This document shows, piece after piece, positions 40,929-50,288 of a stretch of 64,000 bases of DNA; position 1 is the stretch's first letter; each line of letters opens with the position of its first letter. The stretch covers positions 1 through 64,000 of the forward strand of contig VXIS01000201.1 in the NCBI GenBank assembly GCA_008704415.1. Direction: 5' to 3'. The position numbers and the translations under genes are program-made. Source of the stretch: Sphaerosporella brunnea. Its lineage: Eukaryota; Ascomycota; Pezizomycetes; Pezizales; Pyronemataceae. The notes under the pieces were generated by a model. The model was given only the letters and a program-made list of their open reading frames with translations. It did not search any database and was not told the DNA's origin.

Positions 40929-41440
40929 TGTAACCTTTTCGTGAGCTTATAAGATCCGCTATTTCACAGATGCAAATAAACTCAGAACCGTTTGTGTATC
41001 TGACTTGATAAATACCAAGAGAATACTCGCACTCAGGTCACTGATTAACTCAGTATTTATTGATGATAGTCGATACAATCTGGGCTGCTCGAAAGGCCGT
41101 ATCGAAAGAAGAGAAAAGAATGAGTGTAGGAAAAAGCTCGCAGCTTTTATAGCCAACGATGCTGAGTACATCATGTGATAACAATCTGGTGGCAAATTCG
41201 AAACTAAGGAAAGAATGGTCTAGAAGACCTATAAGTCTGCCTTGTGGAAACTAGAAGATTCCAAAGTGACGTAGCATCGAAGGGGCTAGAAAGTGCTAGA
41301 AACATGGTGACAAAACATAGTAAAGAAAGTAATGGAAACTCGTAGAATGCTGTCATCATACCATCGTTACTGCCATATAGTTTTATATCTTAGTAAGGAA
41401 ATACGTAAGAAAGAATCATACTAAGTGTAATAATCTTACA
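40929..41440 (-). repeat. gypsy-2 3' LTR
   Basis: 512 bp; on the minus strand it begins TGTAAGATTATTACACTTAG and ends AAAAGGTTACA. Six differences from the 5' LTR. Confidence 0.97.
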
Positions 41441-41450
41441 CTTCCCCTTA
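41441..41450 (-). promoter_or_regulatory. gypsy-2 polypurine tract
   Basis: On the minus strand, a T-run then AAGGGGAAG directly precedes the 3' LTR, a typical primer for plus-strand DNA synthesis. Confidence 0.75.
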
Positions 41451-41467
41451 AAAAACAGTTGAAACAG

Positions 41468-44400
41468 TTACTCACGTACTTCAAAAGCGGAAGAAGCAAT
41501 AGATGACATAGGAGAGGAACAGAAAGAATCATCAGAAGGAAAGAAAAAATCGGGAGGAAGAGTGACTGCGGTGGAGGTGTAGTCCTGGGTCCTCTTCGAA
41601 AGGAATTCCTGGATGGAATCTGCGCCAGTGTTGCGTACATTCTCATCAGGTTCCCAAGAGTTGTTTTCAGGTCCATAATTCTCCCAAGAGATATACCAGT
41701 AATCGATACCGTTAATCTTCTTGTGGTCGAGAATCTCCTTGATGTTGTAGAGAGTGTGGTCGTCTTCTTCTTCGTCATCGTAGCTGGAGGGAGGAGGCGG
41801 AATTGTCTTGTCTGAAATTCGCTGGAAGAGCTTGAGTTTGTCCTGGGCGAAGATGGGATAAACACGCTTGTTCTTGGGGAGTTCAAGTGTGCAGTTGCCT
41901 GTATCCTCATCGACTTTGGTGATCCTGTAGGGCCCTTCCCAAACTTCCATAAGCTTCCTAACCTTGCCCTTCCCTCGAGAACGTCTCTTGTAAAACACCC
42001 ATTGTCCAACCTGAAGTTGAACCTTAGGATTCCTACGCTTGGCAGCAATGCTTGCCTGGCGGTGACGTGCTGCCAGCAATGCATCTCGAGCCACAGCATT
42101 GTTGATCTTTTGCTGCTCGAGGTACTCATTGACTGCAGGGACATTCGAATCGAATTCAACTGGTAAAATGCGAGGGATATGACCAAATTGAACTTCGTGA
42201 GGGGTACGCTTGATGGTGGTGGAAGGAGAGTGGTTGAAGGCGTGCTCAACACGCCAGAGGTGACGAGACCAGTCTGCCTGTTTGTTGTTGGTGAAAATCC
42301 GAAGCATTTGAGCAATGGTACGGTTGGCCCGCTCCACTTGTCCATTGGTGTTTTGATGGAAAGCGGTGGCCATGAGGAGGTCGGTACCAATCTGCTTGTG
42401 GAGTCCTTGCCAGAACTGCGAGGTGAATCGAGGGTCTCTGTCCGAAACGATTGACTCTGGGAGTCCGTAGCGAGCGTAGTAGTGTTTAATGAAAACATCC
42501 GTAACATCCTTTGCCGAAAATCCGTCCTTTAGGGGAACCAAAACAAGACCAGAAGAAAAACGATCTATAATGACCATGATGTGCTTGAATCCGTCCGAAA
42601 AGTTGAATGGACCAAGGAAGTCAATGGCAATTGACTCCCAAGGGCGAAGGGGGATTTCCAAGAGGCGAGCTTTGCCAATTGGCTTGGTAGTGGCATCTTT
42701 GTTGCGCTGACACTCAAGGCATTCTCTGCAGAACTCGTCGATGTCCTGCTTCATCCTAGGCCAGTAAAAACTCTGCCTGCATAGGATGTAGGTCTTCTCG
42801 GTGCCTTGATGTCCCACACTCTTGTGACAACTCTGCATGATGACATGCCGGACTGAGGAGGAGGGATTGTCTCTGGAAAGGACTGCATTGGGGACGTAAA
42901 CTCCAAGGTTGGAGGTGATGGAGGGGTCATCTAGCACAACATATCCTGTGTCATGCCAGTGAAATGGCTTGCGAATGCCATTCTTGACCATGGGATCGTC
43001 TTCATATGCCTGCTTGAATGTAGGGAGCATGGCCTTCCCTATGTGGTTGTCAAGGAAAAATGCAGGTACTCTGTTGCGAGTGTCGTAATGAATGACTTTC
43101 TGGGAACGATTTCCTGGTGGGTGTTGAGGTGGTTCGAACATTTCTGCATCCTCTTTGTCCAGAAGAGGGGTTTCGTCCGAAATCGATGGCTGAATTTTTT
43201 GCTGAGTCCCTTCCCCTTCAAAATCCTTGTTGGAATCTTGGTCATGCTCTGCCGATTCCTTATCCTTTTTCTCCTGTTCCTTACGAGCCTGAGCTCGAGT
43301 TAGAAAGGCCTGGGGATCAGACGGTATGGGTTCCATGGGTGGGGAAATGGGCTCAATGGGCCGCTCTCTCTGGAGTCTGGGTACCAGATGGCGGTGACTG
43401 GATGGGTTGGAAATCTGACTATCTTGGTGGGTGGCAGCTTGGAGGAGCGCACATACTCCACCTGGGTTGGCCTCAGCCTGGCCATAAACCTGTCGATTTC
43501 CTCCTTCGATGGGGTCTTTGTCGACCAAGAGGGGGTTTCTCCTGGGTGCGATGGCGTAGGTTTGGAATGGCATGACTTCGTCCTGGATTCGCTGAGGGTT
43601 TTCCTGGTTGTTCTGTTGCTGGTCTGGGAGCGTCCTGGGGGTAGGCGTGGTGGTGAAGGTCTGTACTTGTCTGGGTATATCCTGTTTCCACCAAGGGCCG
43701 TCTGGGTGTTGTCTCTCCTGTGGGAATTTCGGGCGTGGTGCGCCTGATTCTGGAGTCCATTGGAGGGCAGGTGCCCTTGAACTATTCGCGTAGGTGATGT
43801 AACCATGGTGGACAAGCCACTCATAGTTGCCGATGAGGTCTTCATCTGGGTCTGGACATTCTGAATTGGGTCCAAATGAATCGTCCATGTCTGTGTCTTC
43901 GTCTGGGGAGTCGTAGAACTCGTCGTCGCTATCGGATTCAAATTGAGCGTGATACTGAGAGTTTGACTTCCAGGTGCTGAAGGTTTCCATGAATCCTGAG
44001 GAATAGTGATATGGGCAGCCGTCTCTGGAGCGGCAGGCTGTCCAGTGGAGGTTTGGGTCGCACCTCTTATAGCGCGAGGCTCCCTTGGGGCGGAGGCTGG
44101 CGGAAGGTTTGTTGTTTGAGGTGGACATCTCATTTGAGACTTGAAGAGCGTGTGAAAAGTGTGAGGAAAGCTTGTCTGTTTCGGTGGAGGTGGTCTGTTG
44201 AGGAATGGAGGTTGTTGGGTTGAGGAGACTGTCAATGGAGCCGAAATCCTCTGGTTTTAAGTTCTCATGGAGGAACTCATCCGGTGGCGTTATCTGCTTG
44301 TCCTCATCCTCATACAGACGTGAAAGGGTGTCTGCTAATTGATTGCTTTCTCCTGGTGTGTGCTGGATTTGGAAATTGAACATCTGGATGTATTCCAACC

Positions 44401-45853
44401 ATCTGGCTAGTCTGCCAGTGGTCATGGGTTTCGTCACAAGGTACTCCAGTGCCTTGTGGTCAGTAATTACCGTAAATGGTATTCCTAATAGCTTTGTTTC
44501 GAATGCACCTAGTGCATCAACTATAGCTAGAAGCTCCTGGTTGGTGGTGTTGTAATTTTCCTGGGTGGCGGTAAAGCGTCTGCTGTGTATCGCTGCGATT
44601 TTAGACTTTGAATCTTCTAGATTCTTGCCATGACAAATGAATGCACCCGTCCCCACCCGAAATGCATCTGTCACCAGATACACCTTATCTTTGCCTGACT
44701 TGATTCTGTCATATCGAAGTGGTGTGAGGGGTACATGTTTTCGGCAAAGATCCTTGATCTGCCGAAATGCATGGTCATGCAGGGTATCCCATCGCCACTC
44801 AGCATTTCCGGTTAATTCCGTGAGTGGTGCTAGGATAGTGGAGCTGTGAAAAAGGTGTGGTGCCACATAATTTATTACACCTAAAAAGCTTTGCAGCTGC
44901 TTTTTGTTTGTGGGTGTGCGCCAATCCTGTATTTTCCGAATTCTCTCTGGGTGTGGGTGGATCTCATGACCAGAGATAATGTGTCCTAGGAGGCGTAGCT
45001 GGGATGTCATGAACTGACATTTGTCCATCCTGAGATAGAACTTCGCTTTTGCAAGCTGCCGAAAAACTTGCTCAAGGTGTCGCATGTGTTCTTCTCGAGT
45101 TTCGGAAAAGATAAGGTTGTCATCTAGGTACACCCATACAAATTTTCCGATGAATTCACCTAAGATAGTGTTCATGCAGCGCATCATGGTTGCAGGAGCA
45201 TTGCAGTCTCCCTGCAGCATGACCTTAACTTGAAAAGAGCCGAGGTCATCTGCATTGATGACATTTAATTCTTCCGATGATGGCTCCACTCGTACCTGGT
45301 GATAGGCGTTGGAAAGGTCTAGAACTGACTTGAAGTTTGCTCTAGCAGCATCCTCTCGGATGTTATCTGCATGAGGTAGTGGCGTGTAGTCCCGTTCTGT
45401 GATGCTATTCCTATCTCGAAGGTCATTCACCCATCTCCATCCTTTGGAGGGTGGTATCTTTGGTGTTCCGAAAATTGAACATGGGAATCTGCCGGGTCCA
45501 GGCACTGCAATTCCCTGTCGTTTCCAATTGTCCAGGTGAGCAATGAGGTCCTTCCGGTAGGCGTCAGGAATACGTCTTGCATGGAACTTGAATTGCTCGA
45601 GTTTGTCTGGATCAAGTCTGACCACATGGTTGCATCTATCACGTAGTGGAGGTAATCCTTCTGGTTCCTTCTCTGGGAATACTGTTGGAAACATCTTATC
45701 GAAAGGTGGGATGTCTTCGGTAGTTGCTGATGATGTGAGAGAGAATGTTCTAAGCTGTCTTGTTGCACACTGGATGGTGGTGTCATGTTTCGGGAAGTGT
45801 GCTGTAGAATCTGCCGTATTCAGGTTCACATGGTTATCCTGAAGGAAAGGCAT
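41468..45853 (-). CDS. gypsy-2 Pol: RT, RNase H, integrase, chromodomain
   Basis: 1461 codons without interruption. RT has FGTPKIPPS, LDLSNAYHQV and the active site VYLDDNLIF (Y242, D244, D245). RNase H shows LVTDAF (D396), NQELLAI (E440) and ITDHKAL (D465). Integrase has an HHCC finger (H1010, H1015, C1045, C1048), then D1078, D1138 and E1174 with 35 residues between the last two. A GPY/F-like module follows, and a chromodomain at 1369-1420 (YNIKEILDHKKINGIDYWYI ... SWENYGPENNSWEP). Residues about 515-925 form an unusually long acidic, Pro/Gln-rich insertion between RNase H and integrase with a C598/C607/C613/H616 cluster. The listed start is a Met codon inside the protease-RT junction; translation probably enters by frameshift, so the mature N-terminus lies farther upstream (VAVSSYDIILEMPFLQ is in frame). 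Confidence 0.95.
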   Translation of the reverse strand: MPFLQDNHVNLNTADSTAHFPKHDTTIQCATRQLRTFSLTSSATTEDIPPFDKMFPTVFPEKEPEGLPPLRDRCNHVVRLDPDKLEQFKFHARRIPDAYRKDLIAHLDNWKRQGIAVPGPGRFPCSIFGTPKIPPSKGWRWVNDLRDRNSITERDYTPLPHADNIREDAARANFKSVLDLSNAYHQVRVEPSSEELNVINADDLGSFQVKVMLQGDCNAPATMMRCMNTILGEFIGKFVWVYLDDNLIFSETREEHMRHLEQVFRQLAKAKFYLRMDKCQFMTSQLRLLGHIISGHEIHPHPERIRKIQDWRTPTNKKQLQSFLGVINYVAPHLFHSSTILAPLTELTGNAEWRWDTLHDHAFRQIKDLCRKHVPLTPLRYDRIKSGKDKVYLVTDAFRVGTGAFICHGKNLEDSKSKIAAIHSRRFTATQENYNTTNQELLAIVDALGAFETKLLGIPFTVITDHKALEYLVTKPMTTGRLARWLEYIQMFNFQIQHTPGESNQLADTLSRLYEDEDKQITPPDEFLHENLKPEDFGSIDSLLNPTTSIPQQTTSTETDKLSSHFSHALQVSNEMSTSNNKPSASLRPKGASRYKRCDPNLHWTACRSRDGCPYHYSSGFMETFSTWKSNSQYHAQFESDSDDEFYDSPDEDTDMDDSFGPNSECPDPDEDLIGNYEWLVHHGYITYANSSRAPALQWTPESGAPRPKFPQERQHPDGPWWKQDIPRQVQTFTTTPTPRTLPDQQQNNQENPQRIQDEVMPFQTYAIAPRRNPLLVDKDPIEGGNRQVYGQAEANPGGVCALLQAATHQDSQISNPSSHRHLVPRLQRERPIEPISPPMEPIPSDPQAFLTRAQARKEQEKKDKESAEHDQDSNKDFEGEGTQQKIQPSISDETPLLDKEDAEMFEPPQHPPGNRSQKVIHYDTRNRVPAFFLDNHIGKAMLPTFKQAYEDDPMVKNGIRKPFHWHDTGYVVLDDPSITSNLGVYVPNAVLSRDNPSSSVRHVIMQSCHKSVGHQGTEKTYILCRQSFYWPRMKQDIDEFCRECLECQRNKDATTKPIGKARLLEIPLRPWESIAIDFLGPFNFSDGFKHIMVIIDRFSSGLVLVPLKDGFSAKDVTDVFIKHYYARYGLPESIVSDRDPRFTSQFWQGLHKQIGTDLLMATAFHQNTNGQVERANRTIAQMLRIFTNNKQADWSRHLWRVEHAFNHSPSTTIKRTPHEVQFGHIPRILPVEFDSNVPAVNEYLEQQKINNAVARDALLAARHRQASIAAKRRNPKVQLQVGQWVFYKRRSRGKGKVRKLMEVWEGPYRITKVDEDTGNCTLELPKNKRVYPIFAQDKLKLFQRISDKTIPPPPSSYDDEEEDDHTLYNIKEILDHKKINGIDYWYISWENYGPENNSWEPDENVRNTGADSIQEFLSKRTQDYTSTAVTLPPDFFFPSDDSFCSSPMSSIASSAFEVRE

Positions 45854-45885
45854 TTCTAGGATGATGTCGTATGAGCTGACTGCGA

Positions 45886-46239
45886 CTATGAAAACTTCGT
45901 TTTCTCAGTGAATCCTGGTTTAATTTCGACGTTGGCGTAAGCAAATCGATTGGCGTTTGTCTTGGATCCTTTCGCGGCCATGTGAATGGTGATAGGTTGC
46001 GGCAGTTCTCTGGTAAAGATGTTGTGTGTCTGGGCCCAACTGCTGGACATAAGATTCGTCCCTGTTGTCCCTGTGTCTAGAAGAACTCTCGCCTGCCTTT
46101 CGTTGACATTCATGTTGGTGACCATGTTGTTGATGTTGTCCTTCTTGCTATGTTCTGCTCGTGCAGTTTCGATGAATTCTTCCACAGTTGGCGGTAAGTT
46201 GTCTTCCATTATGTTGACAGTGGTTCTTGCTGATTGAAC
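45886..46239 (-). CDS. gypsy-2 protease segment
   Basis: In the same frame as Gag, directly after Gag's TAG. It encodes about 117 codons with a retropepsin-like active site, VLLDTGTTGTNLM (DTG at codons 45-47 counted from the internal ATG at 46209), followed by a HMAAKGSK flap-like region and YANVEIKPGFTEK. It ends at TAG 45886-45888. The expected continuation, VAVSSYDIILEMPFLQ, lies in the -1 frame. The switch must occur within GAG AAA ACG AAG TTT TCA TAG, because an upstream TGA closes the -1 frame just before it. A programmed -1 shift or loss of one A from the AAAA run would both fit. Confidence 0.8.
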   Translation of the reverse strand, partial: VQSARTTVNIMEDNLPPTVEEFIETARAEHSKKDNINNMVTNMNVNERQARVLLDTGTTGTNLMSSSWAQTHNIFTRELPQPITIHMAAKGSKTNANRFAYANVEIKPGFTEKTKFS

Positions 46240-47847
46240 CTATTTGCCTTGTTGCTGATTTCGTTGCTTGGCTCTGCATTCGTTGATGAAGTGTCCTGCC
46301 TTCTTGCAGTAGAAGCACTTCTTCTCCTGTCTGAGTTGCGCTTTCTCATGGTCTGAAAGCTTCTTGAATTGCTTGTTGTTCCTTCCTTGGTTTCCTCGTC
46401 CTGAGTTGTTGTTGTTCTTGCTGAACTGAGGATTCATAGCATTGCTAGAATGGTGTTGTCCATTTCGATTCAATTGTTGCGGTCGTCCATACTTTCCAGC
46501 TTGGAAAAGAGCGGCATCCTTTCGTTCCGCTAGTTTCTTGACGTCTTCCCATTTCGCTGTCGATCGATCCACACCCTCAGGCTCAACTGCATAGCGAAGA
46601 TCTGGGTGCATAGCATCCAAGAATCGCTGGATTTTGACCTGGGTGTTGATGGCTTTTCCGATTGGAGCTGCTACTTTCTCAAGTCGAATGGCAGTGGCGT
46701 TGATGCGGTCAACTCTGCCATTTCGAGTTTGAGAGATCTTATACCAATCATCCCAATATCGATTGACTTCTGTGGATGGAATGATGTGGTTCTTGAGCTG
46801 AGTGAGGAACTCATCGAAATTCATGGTTCCTTCCATTCGTTTGGTATGGTAGAACTCCTTTGCTGTTCCGCTGACAAAGTACTGAAGCACTAGGAGTTTT
46901 TTGTCGTTGTCTTGAAGTCCTGAAAGCGTTAGGTAGTCCTTGACTTCCTGTAACCACGCATCAATGGTGGCTGCATCTCGATCCTGATTCTCTCCTGAAT
47001 ATGTTCGTGGCTTTGGGACTTTAAACTTGTCTGCCATGATAGTGGTTGCTTTGGCTTCGATTTTTGCCTTGAAAAGCTGTTTCCTTGGGGACCGTGGGTT
47101 TGGATTTTCTTCTTCTGAGCTGGATTCGTCCTCTTCAAATCCTCCTGGTGGTCTTGGAGTTTCTTCGTGGCTAGTGTCTCTGACCTCGTGTGGTGGAGGA
47201 GTTGTTTGCCTTGTTAAGTCCAGGTAGTCTTGGATGGCTTTGTTTGTTGATGCTGTTAGAGCCGAGTCTGATTTGAATCTTCCTTCTTCGTATAGGCGTT
47301 GCCAGGCCTCACGTAGTCCTTTAGCTCGCTCTTTGGCTTCTTCGGTTGTTGCTTGTTGTATTTCTTGCTCAAGCTTTTCAAATCGTGGGGTAAATTGTTC
47401 CAACCGGAAGTTGTAAAGTTCCTTCTCAAGCTTGTTGAATTCGGAGCTGGTCTCAATGAGAAGTTCGTAGTTGTAGAGTAGGTCTGATCCAGAGCTTCTT
47501 GCAATCCAGTCAAGGATAAGCTCTATGTGGCTTTGAAGGTCCTGTAGACGCTTGCGTGCTTCGTGTTCTGATTTGAAAACTTGTGCAATAGGGGGCCGAT
47601 TTGTACTGGTCTCAGAGATGTCTGATTCGGTCTCTGATTTTGAATAGATTGATTGAAAGGCTTCGGTTTCCTCTGGTTGCTTCTTTCGTGGTCTGCCTCT
47701 CTTCTTTGGTTGTTGTCTCTGTTCCTCTGCTTCGTCGTGGAGCGCTTGAATGACCTCTTCTGTGGGTATTTCTGGATTGAGGCGTTGGGTCCTTCTTGTT
47801 GCTGTTGGTTGCTCCGTGGTGATGGTTGTTGTGCACTTCCCTGAGGC
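46240..47847 (-). CDS. gypsy-2 Gag, start unresolved, AT-hook near N-terminus
   Basis: The frame is open for 535 codons after a TAA at 47848-47850, but contains no ATG until deep inside (IMADKFKVPKP near 47040). A non-AUG start, a missing upstream exon or a lost ATG is therefore needed. Near the N-terminus is QPKKRGRPRKKQPEE (47681-47707), an AT-hook-like RGRP core. The middle has a coiled-coil-like helix (EKLEQEIQQATTEEAKERAK), then a capsid-like region (DAWLQEVKDYLTLSGL, FDEFLTQLKNHIIP). A CCHC zinc knuckle, CFYCKKAGHFINEC, lies near the C-terminus after an Asn/Gly-rich stretch. It ends in RNQQQGK and TAG; the reading frame continues into protease without a shift. Confidence 0.85.
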   Translation of the reverse strand, partial: ASGKCTTTITTEQPTATRRTQRLNPEIPTEEVIQALHDEAEEQRQQPKKRGRPRKKQPEETEAFQSIYSKSETESDISETSTNRPPIAQVFKSEHEARKRLQDLQSHIELILDWIARSSGSDLLYNYELLIETSSEFNKLEKELYNFRLEQFTPRFEKLEQEIQQATTEEAKERAKGLREAWQRLYEEGRFKSDSALTASTNKAIQDYLDLTRQTTPPPHEVRDTSHEETPRPPGGFEEDESSSEEENPNPRSPRKQLFKAKIEAKATTIMADKFKVPKPRTYSGENQDRDAATIDAWLQEVKDYLTLSGLQDNDKKLLVLQYFVSGTAKEFYHTKRMEGTMNFDEFLTQLKNHIIPSTEVNRYWDDWYKISQTRNGRVDRINATAIRLEKVAAPIGKAINTQVKIQRFLDAMHPDLRYAVEPEGVDRSTAKWEDVKKLAERKDAALFQAGKYGRPQQLNRNGQHHSSNAMNPQFSKNNNNSGRGNQGRNNKQFKKLSDHEKAQLRQEKKCFYCKKAGHFINECRAKQRNQQQGK

Positions 47848-48251
47848 TTAGGCACTCGGGAATGCTATCGAGGAATTGTTGTCTGTATAGCTCACGTCGA
47901 GAGCTCTTGAATAGAATTGTGCAGGGCTGTCTCCTGATCGATCTAATTATTCGTCTTAAAGCTTAACCCGGGACTGCTGATACCTCTGCCGGTTAACTAA
48001 GGCCTTGTTGACGCTTGTCGTTCCTAGGATTGTCCTAAAGACTCGAAAATGTATTGTTGTGCTTGTCGTGCTTAAAGTGAGTTGTACTTGTGGTTGTGTC
48101 TTGGTTCGTGATATCGATATGTTGTACATTCGGAAATTTCCTGGCCAGCAGGGCGGCTTCGAGTAGGGGAGAACCAGGTGATCAGTCTGGTCTGAGGATC
48201 AAAGATTGTAGGCTGGGGAGAGAGAAAAGATACTGGCTGGAGTGAAAAAAA

Positions 48252-48763
48252 TGTAACCTTTTCGTGAGCTTATAAGATCCGCTATTTCACAGATGCAAAT
48301 AAACTCAGAACCGTTTGTGTATCTGACTTGATAAATTTCAAGAGAATACTCGCACTCAGGTCACTGATCAACTCAGTATTTATTGATGATAGTCGATACA
48401 ATCTGGGCTGCTCGAAAGGCCGTATCGAAAGAAGAGAAAAGAATGAGTGTAGGAAAAAGCTCGCAGCTTTTATAGCAAACGATGCTGAGTACATCATGTG
48501 ATAACAATCTGGTGCCAAATTCGAAACTAAGGAAAGAATGGTCTAGAAGACCTATAAGTCTGCCTTGTGGAAACTAGAAGATTTCAAAGTGACGTAGCAT
48601 CGAAGGGGCTAGAAAGTGCTAGAAACATGGTGACAAAACATAGTAAAGAAAGTAATGGAAACTCGTAGAATGCTGTCATCATACCATCGTTACTGCCATA
48701 TAGTTTTATATCTTAGTAAGGAAATACGTAAGAAAGAATCATACTAAGTGTAATAATCTTACA
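48252..48763 (-). repeat. gypsy-2 5' LTR
   Basis: 512 bp; drives transcription toward lower coordinates. The 400 bp between it and the Gag frame (47851-48251) is the leader; I could not find a clear tRNA-complementary primer site, since the LTR is followed by a T-run and CACTCCAGCC. Confidence 0.96.
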
Positions 48764-48768
48764 GTAAG

Positions 48769-50288
48769 GTCCACCAGCCAAACATCAGCGGGTGCTGAAA
48801 GCTGCCTGGAAAATCACTTACCAGTCGAGAACCTGTAAGGTCAACCGGCTGTGTATGTGAACAGTGCGGCCGGCGATACACAGCTATTCACACCCTCTCT
48901 AGTGCCGTCCTAACGCCCTCCCAACGCCAATGCCCCTGCCAAAGGAAATTCGTGTTTCGGTTGTCCCACCCTGCAAGGTAGCTATGAGCATGGGATAATG
49001 TCCGCCAGTCAGTCATAAACATTGACGGGGGCTATACGCTGCCTGGAACAGTCACTTACCAGACCGGCGAGGTGATTACGGATCCAATTCACCCGCTGAG
49101 CTGCAGTGGGTAGTAGAGAGTGTACGGCGTGACGACTCCTCGCCCACCCATCACCCCCTCATCACCCCCAGCTTGACTCCGGGCGAGACACAGCTGTTAC
49201 CGCTTCCGCAGTACCCTCCCACGCCACTAGCCAACAAAACCACCGGTGCGGTTGTAATAGCCTGTAACGTAGCTGTAAGCATGGGATAATATCCACCAGT
49301 CAGTCAAACGTCAACGGCTCGAAAAATCACTAACCAGTCCAGAATCTACCGGCGAGAACGTCAAGGATGGAATTGAACCGGGTGTATGTGAACTGGCCAG
49401 CGCTGCGCTGCGGTGGGTAGTATGCAGGGTACGGACTTGCAGAAAGGCAGTTTGGGCGACAACAACACATGCCGAACTCTGTTCCGCAATCTATGGTGGC
49501 GAAGTGCATAAGGCGGCGGGTAGGCAACTTTACCAGTGGCGAGCACCGGTTTTCTTTCCAGCTTTGACAAGCTTCACCTGCCGAGGTTCACCGTCACCTG
49601 AACCTATAGTTTGGATACCCGATGACATTGCACCGTCGACCCGCGACCTGCTCACACATTGCACAGGCATGGCTACATAGCTGTAACTGACTTCCGAACT
49701 CAAGTTGCCTCAATATTCCACCTGTTTTTTCTCTTTGTGTTTTCAAGTCCATAATCCCCCGCCTCGACGCGGCTTTCCATCCATCGTCTACCCCAGTCAA
49801 TGTTTCTTCTTCTTTTTTTTAAACAAATGCGTGAAGCGCACAATCCTCCATCTACGATCCGGCCTCCACCTGCCCTGACTGACCCATGCCGCTTCGCACA
49901 AAGCCATGTCAATAGGACAACCGTCTTAGATGGACCGTGAGGATCACTCGCTGCATGAGCGACGCGTAGCACGTTTCTGCATTGAACCGAGATTTACGGT
50001 GCAGACACGTGGATATTTGGTGTGCGTTGATACGCTGCTGGGAGGGGTGGCAGTGGCGGGGTACGCAGCCTCCTGCGCCGCGATGATGAGTGGACCGAAT
50101 ATCTCACTTTCACTGCGCTCCATGTGGTGTCGAGTCCGCAATACATCTCACAACCCCCCCCCCCAACTACAGCAAAGCGTTCCTCACACCCCAAGCCCTC
50201 TCTGGCTTGGCTCCTCGGTGAGATATCATCTGGTAACCGTCGAATAAGGATAAGTGTAAACGTTACCACGTCCGACGCCTGAATGGTC
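48769..50288 (+). repeat. Satellite-like array, middle segment
   Basis: Continues the array cut by gypsy-2. Modules end at TAGCTATGAGCATGGGATAA near 48980 and at a TAGCTGTAAGCATGGGATAA variant near 49270. They are followed by CCGCCAGTCAGTC, a CTGCCTGGAA/AATCACTTACCAGTC segment and CACCCGCTGAGCTGCAGTGG. From 49900 the other module type resumes (GATGGACCGTGAGGATCACT, GTGCAGACACGTGGATATTT, then the CTTTCACTGC anchor at 50107). It ends at the hAT insertion; bases 50281-50288 are the hAT target site. Confidence 0.75.

Larger units (their letters stand above)
40929..48763 (-). mobile_element. Ty3/gypsy chromovirus 'gypsy-2', nearly intact
   Basis: A 7.8-kb element on the minus strand with 512-bp LTRs and a perfect GTAAG target duplication (40924-40928 and 48764-48768). 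It encodes Gag, protease and a single 1461-codon RT/RNase H/integrase/chromodomain frame with all catalytic residues. The LTRs differ at 6 of 512 positions (about 1.2%), so it is older than gypsy-1. It sits in the 310-bp satellite. Gag and protease are in one frame separated by a TAG; RT is in the -1 frame relative to protease. Apart from these expression questions it looks autonomous. Confidence 0.96.

Noticed and set aside
43300..44235. 311-codon alternative frame inside gypsy-2 pol
   Set aside because: Overlaps the low-complexity insertion of the 1461-codon frame in another frame; Pro/Thr/Ser-rich and without domain features.
48180..48251. Self-primer or tRNA primer site for gypsy-2
   Set aside because: Neither a tRNA 3' end complement nor a clear complement of the LTR start was found next to the 5' LTR.
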